Positions 43,723 to 53,065 of a stretch of 64,000 nucleotides of DNA are shown piece by piece (position 1 is the first letter of the stretch; every line of letters starts with the position of its first letter). This DNA comes from JAGQRJ01 sp041402045 (lineage in GTDB: Bacteria; Planctomycetota; J058). The translations under genes were made by a program, and so were the position numbers. A model generated the notes under the pieces. That model was not told the origin of the DNA, ran no database searches, and saw only the letters and a list, made by a program, of their open reading frames with translations. The DNA lies in the NCBI GenBank assembly GCA_041402045.1, contig JAWKSZ010000040.1:8499-72498 (forward strand), written 5' to 3'.

Positions 43723-45098
43723 GGGGTGCCTTCTTCCTGGTCTCCTGCGCTTGCCTCCGTGCGGATCTCCAGCACGGAGCGGGTGGCGGAGGTCACCCGG
43801 TACCTGTGGTCAATGCGATGGCCAACGACCCACACGGGCCGATCTCGGTCGGTCACGACCGGGACCCCGTCCCGGACCGACCGCGGGATTCTCCGCTCAA
43901 TGTAGAAACGTTTCAACGTGCGGGTGCCCGGGGATCCCAGAGGCCAGAAGCGGTCCCCGGGGCGGCGCCCGCGGAGGGTCAGGGGGCCCGTGATCGCGGT
44001 CGGGTCGAGGAAGGCCACCTCGGGGGGGGCCTCGTCCCAGCCCGGAGGTGGGCTCGGGTGCAGGCGGACCTCGACCTGGAGCCTCCACCCGGGGAGCCAG
44101 CAGGCGCCCGCGGCCGGCAGCTCCGCCGGCTCCGGGGCCGACGGGGCGGGGGCCGGGTCCAGCACCAGCGCCTCGCCGTCACGGGCCAGCTCGCGGCCTC
44201 CGGGGAGGCCGCAGCGGCCGCCCGCGAGCGCGACCCGGCGCGCCGCGCCCACGTGCCCCGCGTCGAGGCGCGCGCCGACCTGGGGGCGCAGCCAGTCGTG
44301 GAGCAGGCGCTCCTGCACCGGGCGCGGGAGCTCGGCGAAGCCCGCCAGGGGGAGCTGCGGCAGCGCGAGGTCCCGGCCGAGGGCCCGGACCTCCTGGGCG
44401 ATCCAGGCGTCGACGTCGCGGGCCGAGCCGGCGAGGCGTCCGACCGCGTCCTCGAGCGCCGGGTTCAGCGCGCGCAGGGCGGGGAGCACGTCCTGGCGCA
44501 GGCGGGCGCGGAGGAAGCGCGGGTCGGCGTTGCTCGGGTCCTCGCGCCAGGGCTGCCCCTCCCGCGTGAGGTAGGCCACGACCTCGGCCCGCGGCTCGCC
44601 CAGGAGCGGGCGCAGGAGGGTCGCCCCGCCCTCGAGCCGGCGCGTGGGCGGGATCCCGCCCAACCCGGAGAGCCGGGTCCCGCGCACCAGGCGCCAGAGC
44701 ACGGTCTCGAGCTGGTCGTCGGCGGTGTGCCCGAGGGCGATCGCCGCGGCGCCGCGCTCGCGGGCGACCTCCGCCAGCCAGGCGTAGCGCGCGCGGCGCG
44801 CGCCGGCCTCGAGCGAGCCGGCCTCGCCCGGCTCGGCCGCGACCGCGCCGCTGACCAGGGGCAAGCCCAGGCGCCGGGCGAGGGCAGCCGCCGCGTCGCG
44901 GTCGGCCTGGGCCGCAGCGGGGCCGCGCCAGCCGTGGTCGAGGTGCGCGAGGACCAGCTCCTGGGCGGGCTCTGCGGCGCGCAGCGCGCAGGCCAGCGCC
45001 GTCGAGTCCGCGCCCCCCGAGACCGCGACCAGCCACGGACCCGGGGGCGGGTCGAGGTCGCGGAGGGCGGCGCGGACGCGGTGCACGAAGGGATCCAT
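43719..45098 (-). CDS. tilS: tRNA(Ile)-lysidine synthetase
   Basis: 459 residues. It modifies C34 of the CAU-anticodon tRNA-Ile to lysidine so that it decodes AUA. The PP-loop AVSGGADSTAL is at residues about 24-34, with LAHLDHGWRG and GHTADDQLETVLWRL as the other nucleotide-binding segments. The C-terminal domains contain RGRRPGDRFWPLGSPGTRTLK, the conserved TilS C-terminal motif. ATG 45098-45096 is chosen at the start of the N-type ATPase domain. Its stop overlaps the GTG of the MutS2-like gene. It is divergent from purB with 54 bp between. Confidence 0.93.
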   Translation of the reverse strand: MDPFVHRVRAALRDLDPPPGPWLVAVSGGADSTALACALRAAEPAQELVLAHLDHGWRGPAAAQADRDAAAALARRLGLPLVSGAVAAEPGEAGSLEAGARRARYAWLAEVARERGAAAIALGHTADDQLETVLWRLVRGTRLSGLGGIPPTRRLEGGATLLRPLLGEPRAEVVAYLTREGQPWREDPSNADPRFLRARLRQDVLPALRALNPALEDAVGRLAGSARDVDAWIAQEVRALGRDLALPQLPLAGFAELPRPVQERLLHDWLRPQVGARLDAGHVGAARRVALAGGRCGLPGGRELARDGEALVLDPAPAPSAPEPAELPAAGACWLPGWRLQVEVRLHPSPPPGWDEAPPEVAFLDPTAITGPLTLRGRRPGDRFWPLGSPGTRTLKRFYIERRIPRSVRDGVPVVTDRDRPVWVVGHRIDHRYRVTSATRSVLEIRTEASAGDQEEGTP

Positions 45099-45152
45099 GG
45101 GTCTCCCGCCCCCCCGACGGGGGGCGCCGGCCCGCATGTTACAAGGGGCGGC

Positions 45153-46568
45153 ATGAGTGACGGCAGCTACACCAGCCCCCTCGTGGCGCGCTACGCGGGG
45201 CGCGCCATGGCCCAGCGCTTCGGTCCCCTGGCCCGCGCCCGCGCCTGGCGCGAGGTGTGGATCGCCCTCGCCGAGGCCGAGCACGAGCTCGGCGCGCCGG
45301 TGAGCGCGGCCCAGATCGTGACGCTCAAGGCCACCGCCGAGCGGATCGACCTCGAGCGGGTGGCCGAGATCGAGGCCCAGACCCGCCACGACGTCATGGC
45401 CCACCTCCACGCCTGGGGCGAGGTGTGCCCCGAGGCCGCCGGGGTCATGCACCTCGGGGCCACGAGCTGCTTCGTGACCGACAACGCGGACGCCCTGATC
45501 TTCAAGGGCGCCCTCGAGGGGATCCGCGACCGGCTGGTGCAGCTCGTGCGGGCGCTCGCGGACCTCGCCGAGCGCGAGGCCGATCGCCCGTGCCTGGGCT
45601 ACACCCACTTCCAACCCGCCCAGCCGGTGACGGTGGGCAAGCGCGTGGCGCTCTGGCTGCAGGACGCGGTGTGGGACCTGGACGAGGTCCAGCGCCAGCT
45701 CGAGCGCTTCCCCTGCCGCGGCGCCAAGGGCACGACCGGGACCCAGGCCTCGTTCCTCGAGCTCCTGGGCACGCCGGAGCAGGTCGAGGAGCTCGACCGG
45801 CGGGTGGCGCAGAAGCTGGGCTTCGCCGAGAGCGTGGCGCTGGCCTGCCAGACCGGCCCGCGCAAACACGACGCCCAGATCGCCGACGCCCTGGCCCAGC
45901 TCGGGGTGACCCTCGGCAAGCTCGGCCGCGACGCGCGCTTGCTCGCGCACACCGGCGAGCTGCGCGAGGCCTTCGGGAAGCACCAGGTGGGCAGCTCGGC
46001 CATGCCCTACAAGCGCAACCCCATGAAGGCCGAGCGCCTGTGCGCGCTGGCGCGCTTGCTCCCGCACCTGCGCGGGGTGATCGCCGAGACCGCGGCCACC
46101 CAGTGGCTGGAGCGCTCCCTCGACGACAGCGCCGCGCGCCGCGTGGCGTTCCCCGACCTGTTCCTCGCCGCCGACGGCGCGCTGCGCGTGGCCCGGGACC
46201 TCGTCGCGGGCCTCGAGGCCGACGTCCCCACCGTCGAGGCGCGCCTCGGGGAGTACGCGCCCTACCTCCTGGTGGAGCGCCTGCTGGTGCGCGGCGTGAA
46301 GCAGGGCGGCGACCGCCAGCAGCTGCACGAGGTGCTGCGCACCCACGCCGTGGCCAGCCGCAGCGCCGAGCGCCCCGGGGAGGCGTTCCTCGCCGCCCTG
46401 GAGCAGGACCCGACCTTCCAGGGCATGCCCCTGCGCGAGCTCGCCAAGCCCCAGGAGCTGGTGGGCCTGGCCCCGCGTCCGGTGCGCCGCTACCTGGAGG
46501 GGACCGTGGCCCCGCTGCTGGCGCGCTTCGAGTCCGTCGCCCGCGCCAGCGACCCGCTCAAGGTCTAG
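45153..46568 (+). CDS. purB: Adenylosuccinate lyase
   Basis: 471 residues, argininosuccinase/fumarase superfamily. It acts twice in purine synthesis, on SAICAR and adenylosuccinate. The signature loop is GSSAMPYKRNPMKAE near residue 284-298, with TRHDVMAHLHAW, HLGATSCFVTDNAD and GYTHFQPAQPVTVGKR as the other two conserved regions. It appears complete and catalytically competent. ATG 45153 follows AAGGGG. No other pur gene is in the window. Confidence 0.95.
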   Translation: MSDGSYTSPLVARYAGRAMAQRFGPLARARAWREVWIALAEAEHELGAPVSAAQIVTLKATAERIDLERVAEIEAQTRHDVMAHLHAWGEVCPEAAGVMHLGATSCFVTDNADALIFKGALEGIRDRLVQLVRALADLAEREADRPCLGYTHFQPAQPVTVGKRVALWLQDAVWDLDEVQRQLERFPCRGAKGTTGTQASFLELLGTPEQVEELDRRVAQKLGFAESVALACQTGPRKHDAQIADALAQLGVTLGKLGRDARLLAHTGELREAFGKHQVGSSAMPYKRNPMKAERLCALARLLPHLRGVIAETAATQWLERSLDDSAARRVAFPDLFLAADGALRVARDLVAGLEADVPTVEARLGEYAPYLLVERLLVRGVKQGGDRQQLHEVLRTHAVASRSAERPGEAFLAALEQDPTFQGMPLRELAKPQELVGLAPRPVRRYLEGTVAPLLARFESVARASDPLKV

Positions 46569-46653
46569 GACCCCACCCCTCGCGCTGTTTCGATTCGGCG
46601 GGAACTCGCCCTGCTCGCCGGGAGTAGACCTCCTGCGCGCGAGGAGGACTGCC

Positions 46654-47121
46654 ATGCGTCGTAGCCGCGTCGAGGACCTGCCGGAGCCCCGGCGGGACCT
46701 GACCCCCATGATCGACGTCGTGTTCCTGTTGATCGTGTTCTTCATGGTCGCGACCGAGCTCACGAACCTGGAGCTCGAGGAGCTGGCCCTGCCCCGCGCC
46801 GACCAGGCGCGGGAGCCCGCGCCGGAGCTGGGGCAGGTGCCCCCGCTCGTGATCAACGTGCTCGAGGACGGGGAGGTCCGCGTCCGCGGCCGGCGGCTGA
46901 CGAGCGACCCCGCCCGGCGCGGGCAGGCCCCCTGGTTCTCGGACCACCTGCGCACCGAGGTCGCGGTGGCGGGTCGCGAGGACGACGCGTCGCGCCTGGA
47001 GGTCACCCTGCGCGTGGACAAGGACGCCGAGTTCGGCGCGGTCCAGCGCGTGTTCGAGGCCTGCTGCGAGCACGGGGTGATCAAGACCCGCCTCGCCGCC
47101 GATCCCAGCGGGGAGCGCTAG
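46654..47121 (+). CDS. ExbD/TolR-family biopolymer transport protein
   Basis: 155 residues with a single N-terminal transmembrane helix. LTPMIDVVFLLIVFFMVATEL contains the Asp that couples proton flow in ExbD/TolR/MotB-like stators. The periplasmic domain follows. The start ATG is preceded by GAGGAGG. It is followed after 2 bp by a second, divergent ExbD-like gene. An ExbB/TolQ partner gene is not in the window. Confidence 0.9.
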   Translation: MRRSRVEDLPEPRRDLTPMIDVVFLLIVFFMVATELTNLELEELALPRADQAREPAPELGQVPPLVINVLEDGEVRVRGRRLTSDPARRGQAPWFSDHLRTEVAVAGREDDASRLEVTLRVDKDAEFGAVQRVFEACCEHGVIKTRLAADPSGER

Positions 47122-47123
47122 CC

Positions 47124-47648
47124 GTGCGCCGCCGCCGCAGCCGGCGCCCCGAGGCCCCCGGCGTCGACATGGAGCTGACCCCCATGATCGACGTGGTGTT
47201 CAACCTCCTGGTGTTCTTCATGCTCCAGCGCCTGGTGGTCCCCGAGGGGGTGATCCACGCTTACCTCCCCAAGCAGGGCACGGGGAACGCGCGCTTCGAG
47301 ACCTGCGACGTGCAGGACGTGCGGATCAAGCTCCTGTGGCACGACGCCCAGGGCAAGGCGACCGAGGGCCCCGGCGGCCACGCGGTGTTGAAGCTCGGCG
47401 GCGACGTCCTGGCCCGCGCCGGCGAGCTGGAGGGGCCGGGCGCGCTCTCGCACCCGGGCTGGGCGGAGCTCGGGCGCAAGCTCGAGGAGCTGCGGGCGCT
47501 CTACCGCGGCCCCAGCCGCAGCGGACTCCCGGTGGTGATCGACGCGCGCAAGGAGGTCCCGACCCAGCTCGTGGTGCTCGCGCTGAACGAGGCCGTGCGC
47601 GCCGGGATCCGCGACGTCACCTTCGCTGCGCCCAGCCGCCCGTTCTGA
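47124..47648 (+). CDS. Second ExbD/TolR-like protein
   Basis: 174 residues from GTG 47124. MELTPMIDVVFNLLVFFMLQ carries the conserved Asp in the single transmembrane helix. Its periplasmic part (IHAYLPKQGTGNARFET, then VVIDARKEVPTQLVVLALNE) differs from the upstream gene, so the two probably form a heteromeric pair in one energised complex. The stop codon TGA (47646-47648) falls at the edge of the palindromic element, so the original 3' end may have been modified. Confidence 0.85.
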   Translation: MRRRRSRRPEAPGVDMELTPMIDVVFNLLVFFMLQRLVVPEGVIHAYLPKQGTGNARFETCDVQDVRIKLLWHDAQGKATEGPGGHAVLKLGGDVLARAGELEGPGALSHPGWAELGRKLEELRALYRGPSRSGLPVVIDARKEVPTQLVVLALNEAVRAGIRDVTFAAPSRPF

Positions 47649-47741
47649 ACCAGAGTTCACGATTCTGAGCGGGCGAGCGTGGCTCCCATGTCGTCAACGA
47701 TCTGGCGCTCGCTCGCCCGCTCAGGATCGTGACTCTGGTTC
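47647..47741. repeat. Complete 95-bp palindromic repeat element
   Basis: Left arm GAACCAGAGTTCACGATTC plus TGAGCGGGCGAGCG (47647-47679) and right arm (47710-47741) are inverted copies with a 1-nt indel and one substitution, around a loop of about 30 nt. It could form a long hairpin in RNA. Its left half recurs at 33423-33469. It occupies the whole gap between the ExbD-like gene and the kinase gene, and may also terminate transcription from both convergent genes. Confidence 0.85.
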
Positions 47742-47754
47742 CGCGCACTTCCGT

Positions 47755-50535
47755 TTAGAGCCGCGCCAGGCAGTCCAGGAGCAGCCGCGCGCTGCTCAGG
47801 CGCGTGGCCGGGTCCGGCTCGAGCAGGCTCGCGAGGAGGGTGCCGAGGTCGCCGCCGAGCTTCTCGGCGGCGCCGCGGAAGTCGGGGCGCGCGCCGCGGG
47901 CGGGGCGCGGGGGCGGGCGGCCGGTGCAGGCTTCGAGGGCGCACACGCCGAGGGCGAACAGGTCCGAGCGCGCGTCGGGGAGCGGCGGGTCGCTGGTCCA
48001 CTCCGGCGCGAGGTAGCGCGAGGGCGGGGGCGGGGCCTCGTCCATGCGCTGGCGGTCCTTGAGGTAGCGGGCGCAGCCGAAGGCCAGGAGCGAGAAGCTC
48101 CCGTCGTGGCCGTGGCCGACGCGCTCCGGGGTCAGGTCGCCGAGCAGCCAGCCCTCGGTGTGCAGGTAGTCCAGCGCGGTGGCCACGTCGCGCATGATGT
48201 GGATCGTGGCCTCGGCGCCGAGGGCCCCGTGCTCGCGGATCGTGTCGCCCAGGGTCTGACCTGGAGCTTCGTCGGTGACGTAGAACAGCAGCCGGCCCCA
48301 GGTGCCCGAGAGGTGCAGCGGGGGCACGCTCGGGTGCTGGCAGCGGGCGAGCACGTCGATCTCGCGGCGCAGGCGCAGGAGCGGCTCGACGACGCCGCCG
48401 AGCTCGGGGCGCAGGACCTTGATGCTCTTGACCACGTCGGGGAACCGGCCCCAGCGGTCGGCGACGCGGTAGACGCTGGCGATCTCGCCGCGGCGGGTCT
48501 CCTCGAGCAGCTCGAAGCCGGCGAGCTCGCGGGGGATCGCGTCGGGGTGGTTCTGCTGGTGGTTCTTGATCGCGGTCTCGAGCTTGACCGCGAGCTCGCC
48601 CTCGGTGACGGGCTTGATCAGGTAGTCGCTGACGCCGTGGCGATACGCCTCCTTGAGCGCGACCTCGTCCTCCACGGCGGAGAGGATCATGAGCGGGAAC
48701 GGGCGGCCGTTGAGCCGCCAGGAGAGCTGCTTGACCAGGTCCATGCCCGACATGCCGGGCATGTGCATGTCGATGATCGCCGCGTCGGGGTGGTCGTAGC
48801 TGATCGCGTTGAGCGCGCTCTCGGGGTCCTGGAACGTGCGCACCCGGAACCCGCGGCGCTTGAGCGAGCGGGCGAGGACCGCCAGGGCCACCTTGTCGTC
48901 GTCGATCAGCGCCACCCGAGGACCCCGGGTCGGGGGTCGGCGGTTGCGCGCCGACTGCTGCGGGTGCCCTTGGGGCTGAGCCTGCGGCTGGGGCTGCGCG
49001 CGGGCCTGAGCGGTGGGGCCGACGGGGTGCTGACCCGAGGCCGCGGGGTTCGGGCGCGCGCGGGGCGCGCGGCCCGAGGTCGAGGCGCCGCTGGGCGGCC
49101 GGCGCTTCTGCCCGGAGGTCGCGGCTTCGCGGGAGGAGGGGCGCGCTCGCGCTGCGCCAGGCGGAGGCTGCTGCTGCTGACGCCCGCTGGCCTCGCGGGG
49201 GTTGGGCTGGCGCTGCTGGCGCCCGCTGGCCTCCCGAGGGCTCGGCTGACGCGCCTGGCGACCGCTGGCCTCGCGGGGGTCCGCTTCGTGGGGGCTCCTC
49301 TCGGAGGTGGTGTCGAGCTCGCTGCGGTTGACCGCGGGGGCGAACTCCTGGGCCTCGGCGGGCTCCTCCGGGTCCTGGACGCGGCTCGCGACCGAGAGCC
49401 GGTTGATCCGGGTCAGGTGCCAGCGGGGGTTCCAGGCGGTCACGATCTTGAGCCCGTGGTCGGCCTTGGGCCGCTCGAGCTCGAACAGGCGCTCGACCTC
49501 GGCCCGCAGCGCGGAGATCGAGGGCCGGGACTGGGGGTCCGCGGCGGTGGCGAACCCAATGATCGTGAGCACGTCCTCGAAGAAGTGGTCGCGCAGACGC
49601 TGGGCGGCGAAGGCCTCGGCGAACACCACGTCGTGCTGCCGCGCGGCCTTGAGCTTGATCGGGTCGCAGGGCCGGAGCTGGCCGGCGCGCTCCTGCTCCT
49701 TGACCTGAACCAGGCGCTGGCTGAGGCCCTCGCGCACCAGGCCCGGGGCCACGTGCTCGTAGGGCGGGGTGCCCGAGATCCACTGGTAGAGCATGACGCC
49801 GACCTGGTAGACGTCGACGGCGGGTCCGCCCTTGCTGTCGCCCACGCCGCGGAACACCTCCGGCGGCGCGTAGAGCGGGGTGAACTCGGGCGGGGCCACG
49901 GCCTCGTCGCGGTGGTCCATGCTCTCGAGGAACTCGGCGCTGCGGGTGCTGCCGAAGTCGACCACCATGGTCCGGTAGGCGCGCTGCTGGAGCGCGTTGA
50001 AGTACTCGTAGTTGCTGAGCCGGGTCTCGCTGCCCTCGACCTCGACCAGCACGTTGGCGCTCTTCACGTCGCCGTGGACGAAGCCGCTCTTGTGCATGTG
50101 CTCCAGGGCCAGGAGCACCTCGTAGATCATTTCGATCGCGGTGGTGGCCGGGAGCGGCGTGCGCGGGCTGAGCCCGCGGAAGTTCTTGGTCGCCTGGCGC
50201 AGCGAGTCGTCGTTGAGCCGGAGGAACGGGTTCTCGTGGCCCCAGGACAGGAGCGGGCAGTCGACGCCCTGGATCTGGGTCGTGCCCAGCAGGCGCACGA
50301 TGTTCGGGTGCGGGGGGAGCGCGCCCAGGATCCGGCGCTCGACCTCGTTGCCCACGAGCCCCGCGGGGCCGGGGACCTTGAGCACCGCGGGGACGGCGTG
50401 GTCGAACCCAATGGCGTAGACGAACCCTTGTCCGCCGCGCGCGCGCAGGCGCTGCACGACCCCCCGATGGACCTGCTGGTCGTCGAGGGTGACCTGGATC
50501 TCGGAGCCGACGGCGAGTTTGGTGTGCGTCGTCAT
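47755..50535 (-). CDS. Ser/Thr kinase-receiver-pseudokinase protein
   Basis: 926 residues. Residues 30-345 form a protein kinase with Lys53 (AVLKVPG), HGDVKSANVLV (catalytic Asp156, Asn161) and DFG at 193-195, so probably active. A Pro/Gln/Ser-rich linker (390-538) has three PREASGRQ repeats. Residues 540-655 are a receiver domain with Asp589 (IIDMHMPG) and Lys641. Residues 672-920 are a second kinase fold in which the metal-binding Asn is replaced by Arg805 (GDLTPERV) and DFG by AFG, so probably a pseudokinase. ATG 50535-50533 is chosen at the start of the folded region. It is divergent from an FHA protein. Confidence 0.88.
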   Translation of the reverse strand: MTTHTKLAVGSEIQVTLDDQQVHRGVVQRLRARGGQGFVYAIGFDHAVPAVLKVPGPAGLVGNEVERRILGALPPHPNIVRLLGTTQIQGVDCPLLSWGHENPFLRLNDDSLRQATKNFRGLSPRTPLPATTAIEMIYEVLLALEHMHKSGFVHGDVKSANVLVEVEGSETRLSNYEYFNALQQRAYRTMVVDFGSTRSAEFLESMDHRDEAVAPPEFTPLYAPPEVFRGVGDSKGGPAVDVYQVGVMLYQWISGTPPYEHVAPGLVREGLSQRLVQVKEQERAGQLRPCDPIKLKAARQHDVVFAEAFAAQRLRDHFFEDVLTIIGFATAADPQSRPSISALRAEVERLFELERPKADHGLKIVTAWNPRWHLTRINRLSVASRVQDPEEPAEAQEFAPAVNRSELDTTSERSPHEADPREASGRQARQPSPREASGRQQRQPNPREASGRQQQQPPPGAARARPSSREAATSGQKRRPPSGASTSGRAPRARPNPAASGQHPVGPTAQARAQPQPQAQPQGHPQQSARNRRPPTRGPRVALIDDDKVALAVLARSLKRRGFRVRTFQDPESALNAISYDHPDAAIIDMHMPGMSGMDLVKQLSWRLNGRPFPLMILSAVEDEVALKEAYRHGVSDYLIKPVTEGELAVKLETAIKNHQQNHPDAIPRELAGFELLEETRRGEIASVYRVADRWGRFPDVVKSIKVLRPELGGVVEPLLRLRREIDVLARCQHPSVPPLHLSGTWGRLLFYVTDEAPGQTLGDTIREHGALGAEATIHIMRDVATALDYLHTEGWLLGDLTPERVGHGHDGSFSLLAFGCARYLKDRQRMDEAPPPPSRYLAPEWTSDPPLPDARSDLFALGVCALEACTGRPPPRPARGARPDFRGAAEKLGGDLGTLLASLLEPDPATRLSSARLLLDCLARL

Positions 50536-50761
50536 GGTGATGGGGTCACCACACCCCTCAGGCACCATAGCAACGTCCCTCGGGGCGAGCACTTGGCGCC
50601 CGGGAGCGCCCGGCCCGCCGCGGCCGAGCGTGATTTTTGTCCGCGAGTGAGTCGGCCCGGAGCGCGCCTGGCGCGGGCGCTACGGGGGTGAAAGATCACT
50701 CGGTAGCCTGGGTTGCGGCGCTCCACGCGGCCAGCTAGCCTCAGGAAATGACGGGGCATTC

Positions 50762-52426
50762 TTGGCGCTAAACGTAGTCAAGTGCACGAATTGCGGGCGG
50801 CTCACTCCCACCAAGAGCGGGGAGTGTTTCTACTGCCAGGCGAAGCTCGGGCGGCGCGCCGGGAAAGCCCCGGGGCACGAAGAACCCCGTGCGCTCGGCA
50901 ACAAGAAGGCCCGCTTCCAGCGCAAGAGCGATGACCGGGTGCACCTCTTGCTGCCGCCGAGCGGCGACCCGGTCCCCCTGGACCCGGGCAAGCTGTTCGT
51001 GATCGGGCGCGACCCCCGGGCGAGCCTGGTCGTGCACTCGACCACGGTCTCGCGCCAACACGCCGAGCTGGACTGGGACGACCACGACCCGCCGCGCCCG
51101 CTGTTGTGCGAGATCCGCAGCACCAACGGCACCTACCTCAACAACAAGCCGGTGACCCGGGACAACCCGCAGCCGCTGCGCTCGGGGGACCGGATCCGGC
51201 TGGGCGACGCCTACGAGCTGCAGTACCTCCACGTCAACGAGCTGCGGATCGAGCCCGAGCTCGAGGCCCTCGGCAAGGAGGACACCCAGCAGATCGACCG
51301 CGCGGCGCTGAGCGCCTCGGACCCGCGCGAGGCGAGCGGGCCGCAGACCCCCGTCGCGGCGCCGGCGGCCGCCGCGGAGGCGGGCCACCCCAGCTCCAGC
51401 GGGAGCGTCTCCCGCGGCGCGGTCAACGAGCTCCTGGCGCTCATGGACGCGACCGCCTCGGACGCGCCCTTGCCCCTCGAGGGGGACCTGGCGACGACCC
51501 GGGGCGGCGACGTGCTCCAGCGCCTGCACAAGCAGAAGAGCTCCGGCGTGCTCGAGGTGCGCTCCGGCGGCCTCAGCGGGCGCTTGCTCCTCGAGGAGGG
51601 GCAGTGCGTGAAGGCGTTCTTCGCCAGCCTCACCGGGCGCGCGGCCATGGAGCACGTGGCCCAGCTCAAGACCGGCAGCTACCAGTTCCGCCCCGAGGAC
51701 ATGCTCGAACCCCAGGGCCAGCTCACCCAGCGCCTGCGGGTCCCGGTGGCGTCGAGCGGCCCGGTGCCGCGCCACGGCGACCTGCGGATCGTGTCGGGCA
51801 GCGACCTCCTGCGCGCGCTGGAGCAGGAGGGCCTGAGCGGCGTGGTGCGCGTCGACGAGGACGGACGCCAGGGCTACTACGTGTTCACCGAGGGCCTGAT
51901 CGAGCAGGCGAGCATGGCCGGCCGCGTGGGCGAGGCCGCGATCGACTACCTCGCGAGCCTGCACCGGGGCAGCTACCGGATCGAGCAGGAGGGGCGCACC
52001 GGCTCCGCGGCCTTCCCCTTGCCCACCGGACGCTACGAGCCGCCGCCGCCGCCGCCGCGGCGCGCCGCCCCGCCGCCTCCGCGCACGGCGACCATGCGCC
52101 GCGCCGCGCTGCGCGCGCCCACGCGCCCCTCGGACAGCGGCCCGCTGCGCGCGTCGACCAGCGGCCCCTACCCCCGCCCGAGCTCGGACGTGTCCTCCGA
52201 CGTCGCCCCGCTCCCGCGGCGGCGCACGACCCAGCGCTTCAACCAGAGCTCGTCGGAGATCTCGCCGCTGCAGGCGCCGCACACCGGGCGCTACGGCAAC
52301 CACGGCAACCACTCCGACGTGTCCCCGATCGCGCCGCCGCGCCCGCGGCGCCCGATCGACCCCGACGAGCCGCCGAGCCGCTCCACCATGCGCCGCCGGC
52401 CCCCGCCGCTCCCCGGTCGGCAGTAG
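50762..52426 (+). CDS. Zinc ribbon-FHA-DUF4388 signalling protein
   Basis: 554 residues from a TTG at 50762; no in-frame ATG or GTG precedes the zinc ribbon. Residues 8-30 form a zinc ribbon (CTNCGRLTPTKSGECFYC). Residues 75-150 are an FHA domain (FVIGRDPRASLVVHSTTVSR and RSTNGTYLN) that binds phosphothreonine. Two DUF4388/PATAN-like domains follow at about 240-330 (GVLEVRSGGLSGRLLLEEGQ) and 345-420 (GVVRVDEDGRQGYYVFTEGL). The tail is disordered and Pro/Arg/Ser-rich. It shares DPREASG with the divergent kinase, its likely partner. Confidence 0.85.
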   Translation: MALNVVKCTNCGRLTPTKSGECFYCQAKLGRRAGKAPGHEEPRALGNKKARFQRKSDDRVHLLLPPSGDPVPLDPGKLFVIGRDPRASLVVHSTTVSRQHAELDWDDHDPPRPLLCEIRSTNGTYLNNKPVTRDNPQPLRSGDRIRLGDAYELQYLHVNELRIEPELEALGKEDTQQIDRAALSASDPREASGPQTPVAAPAAAAEAGHPSSSGSVSRGAVNELLALMDATASDAPLPLEGDLATTRGGDVLQRLHKQKSSGVLEVRSGGLSGRLLLEEGQCVKAFFASLTGRAAMEHVAQLKTGSYQFRPEDMLEPQGQLTQRLRVPVASSGPVPRHGDLRIVSGSDLLRALEQEGLSGVVRVDEDGRQGYYVFTEGLIEQASMAGRVGEAAIDYLASLHRGSYRIEQEGRTGSAAFPLPTGRYEPPPPPPRRAAPPPPRTATMRRAALRAPTRPSDSGPLRASTSGPYPRPSSDVSSDVAPLPRRRTTQRFNQSSSEISPLQAPHTGRYGNHGNHSDVSPIAPPRPRRPIDPDEPPSRSTMRRRPPPLPGRQ

Positions 52427-52429
52427 CCC

Positions 52430-52672
52430 ATGGGTCCCGGGTGCGTGATCTGCGGCACCCGGCTGCCGCCGGAGGCCGAGGCCTGCCCCGCCTGCGGCCA
52501 CGCTCCGGACCTGGACCACGACGAGGACGTGCTGCCCGACGACGCGGACGAGGCCTTCGACTACGCCCAGGTCCTGCGGCGGGAGCAGCTCGGCACCAGC
52601 GCCCCGCACTGGGGCTGGTTCGTGCTCGCGGGCGCGGCGCTGTTCGTGGGGCTGCTGCTGCTGACGGTCTGA
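52430..52672 (+). CDS. Small zinc-ribbon membrane protein
   Basis: 80 residues. A four-cysteine zinc ribbon (CVICGTRLPPEAEACPACGH) is followed by an acidic linker and one C-terminal transmembrane helix (WFVLAGAALFVGLLLLTV). It starts 3 bp after the FHA/DUF4388 gene, so the two are probably co-transcribed. The zinc ribbon resembles that of the FHA protein in layout. Function unknown. Confidence 0.7.
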   Translation: MGPGCVICGTRLPPEAEACPACGHAPDLDHDEDVLPDDADEAFDYAQVLRREQLGTSAPHWGWFVLAGAALFVGLLLLTV

Positions 52673-52717
52673 GGGTCTCCGCGCTCTCGAACAGGCAGGG
52701 CGTTCTGGCAGATCGGT

Positions 52718-53022
52718 TTCAACGCAGAGGCGCAGAGGCGCGGAGGAACGCAGAGCCAGCTGGGGGACAGCGGGCTGAGTTGGAGGCTCCGCCCGCGCGG
52801 AGGCTGCCCCGCCGGAGGAAGCAAGGGGGGCTCCGCTCCTGAGGTAGCGGCCTTGCACCCGGAGCAACTTACTGCGGCAGCTTCCGCGTAAGAACTCGCC
52901 AGGACGGGACTTCCCGCGGCCGAGGCTCGCCCGTCCAAGTGAATCCCTCTAACCCGTTCCCGCGGAAACGGGCACGCCCACGGAGCTCTGCGTTCCTCAG
53001 CGCCTCTGCGCCTCTGCGTTGA
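52718..53022. repeat. Inverted-repeat intergenic element 3 (CGCAGAGG-type arms)
   Basis: Arms at 52718-52755 and 52985-53022 are 38-nt inverted copies with one mismatch, made of TTCAACGCAGAGGCGCAGAGG followed by CGC(G/T)GAGGAACGCAGAGC. The interior is 229 bp and non-coding, with TCCGC-rich short motifs. It fills the 393-bp gap between 52673 and 53065, between two convergent genes. It has the same architecture as the elements at 3035 and 10529. Confidence 0.75.
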
Positions 53023-53065
53023 AGCGACCTGCAAGCACGCCCGAGCGCGCGAGGCGGTCGGCCTC

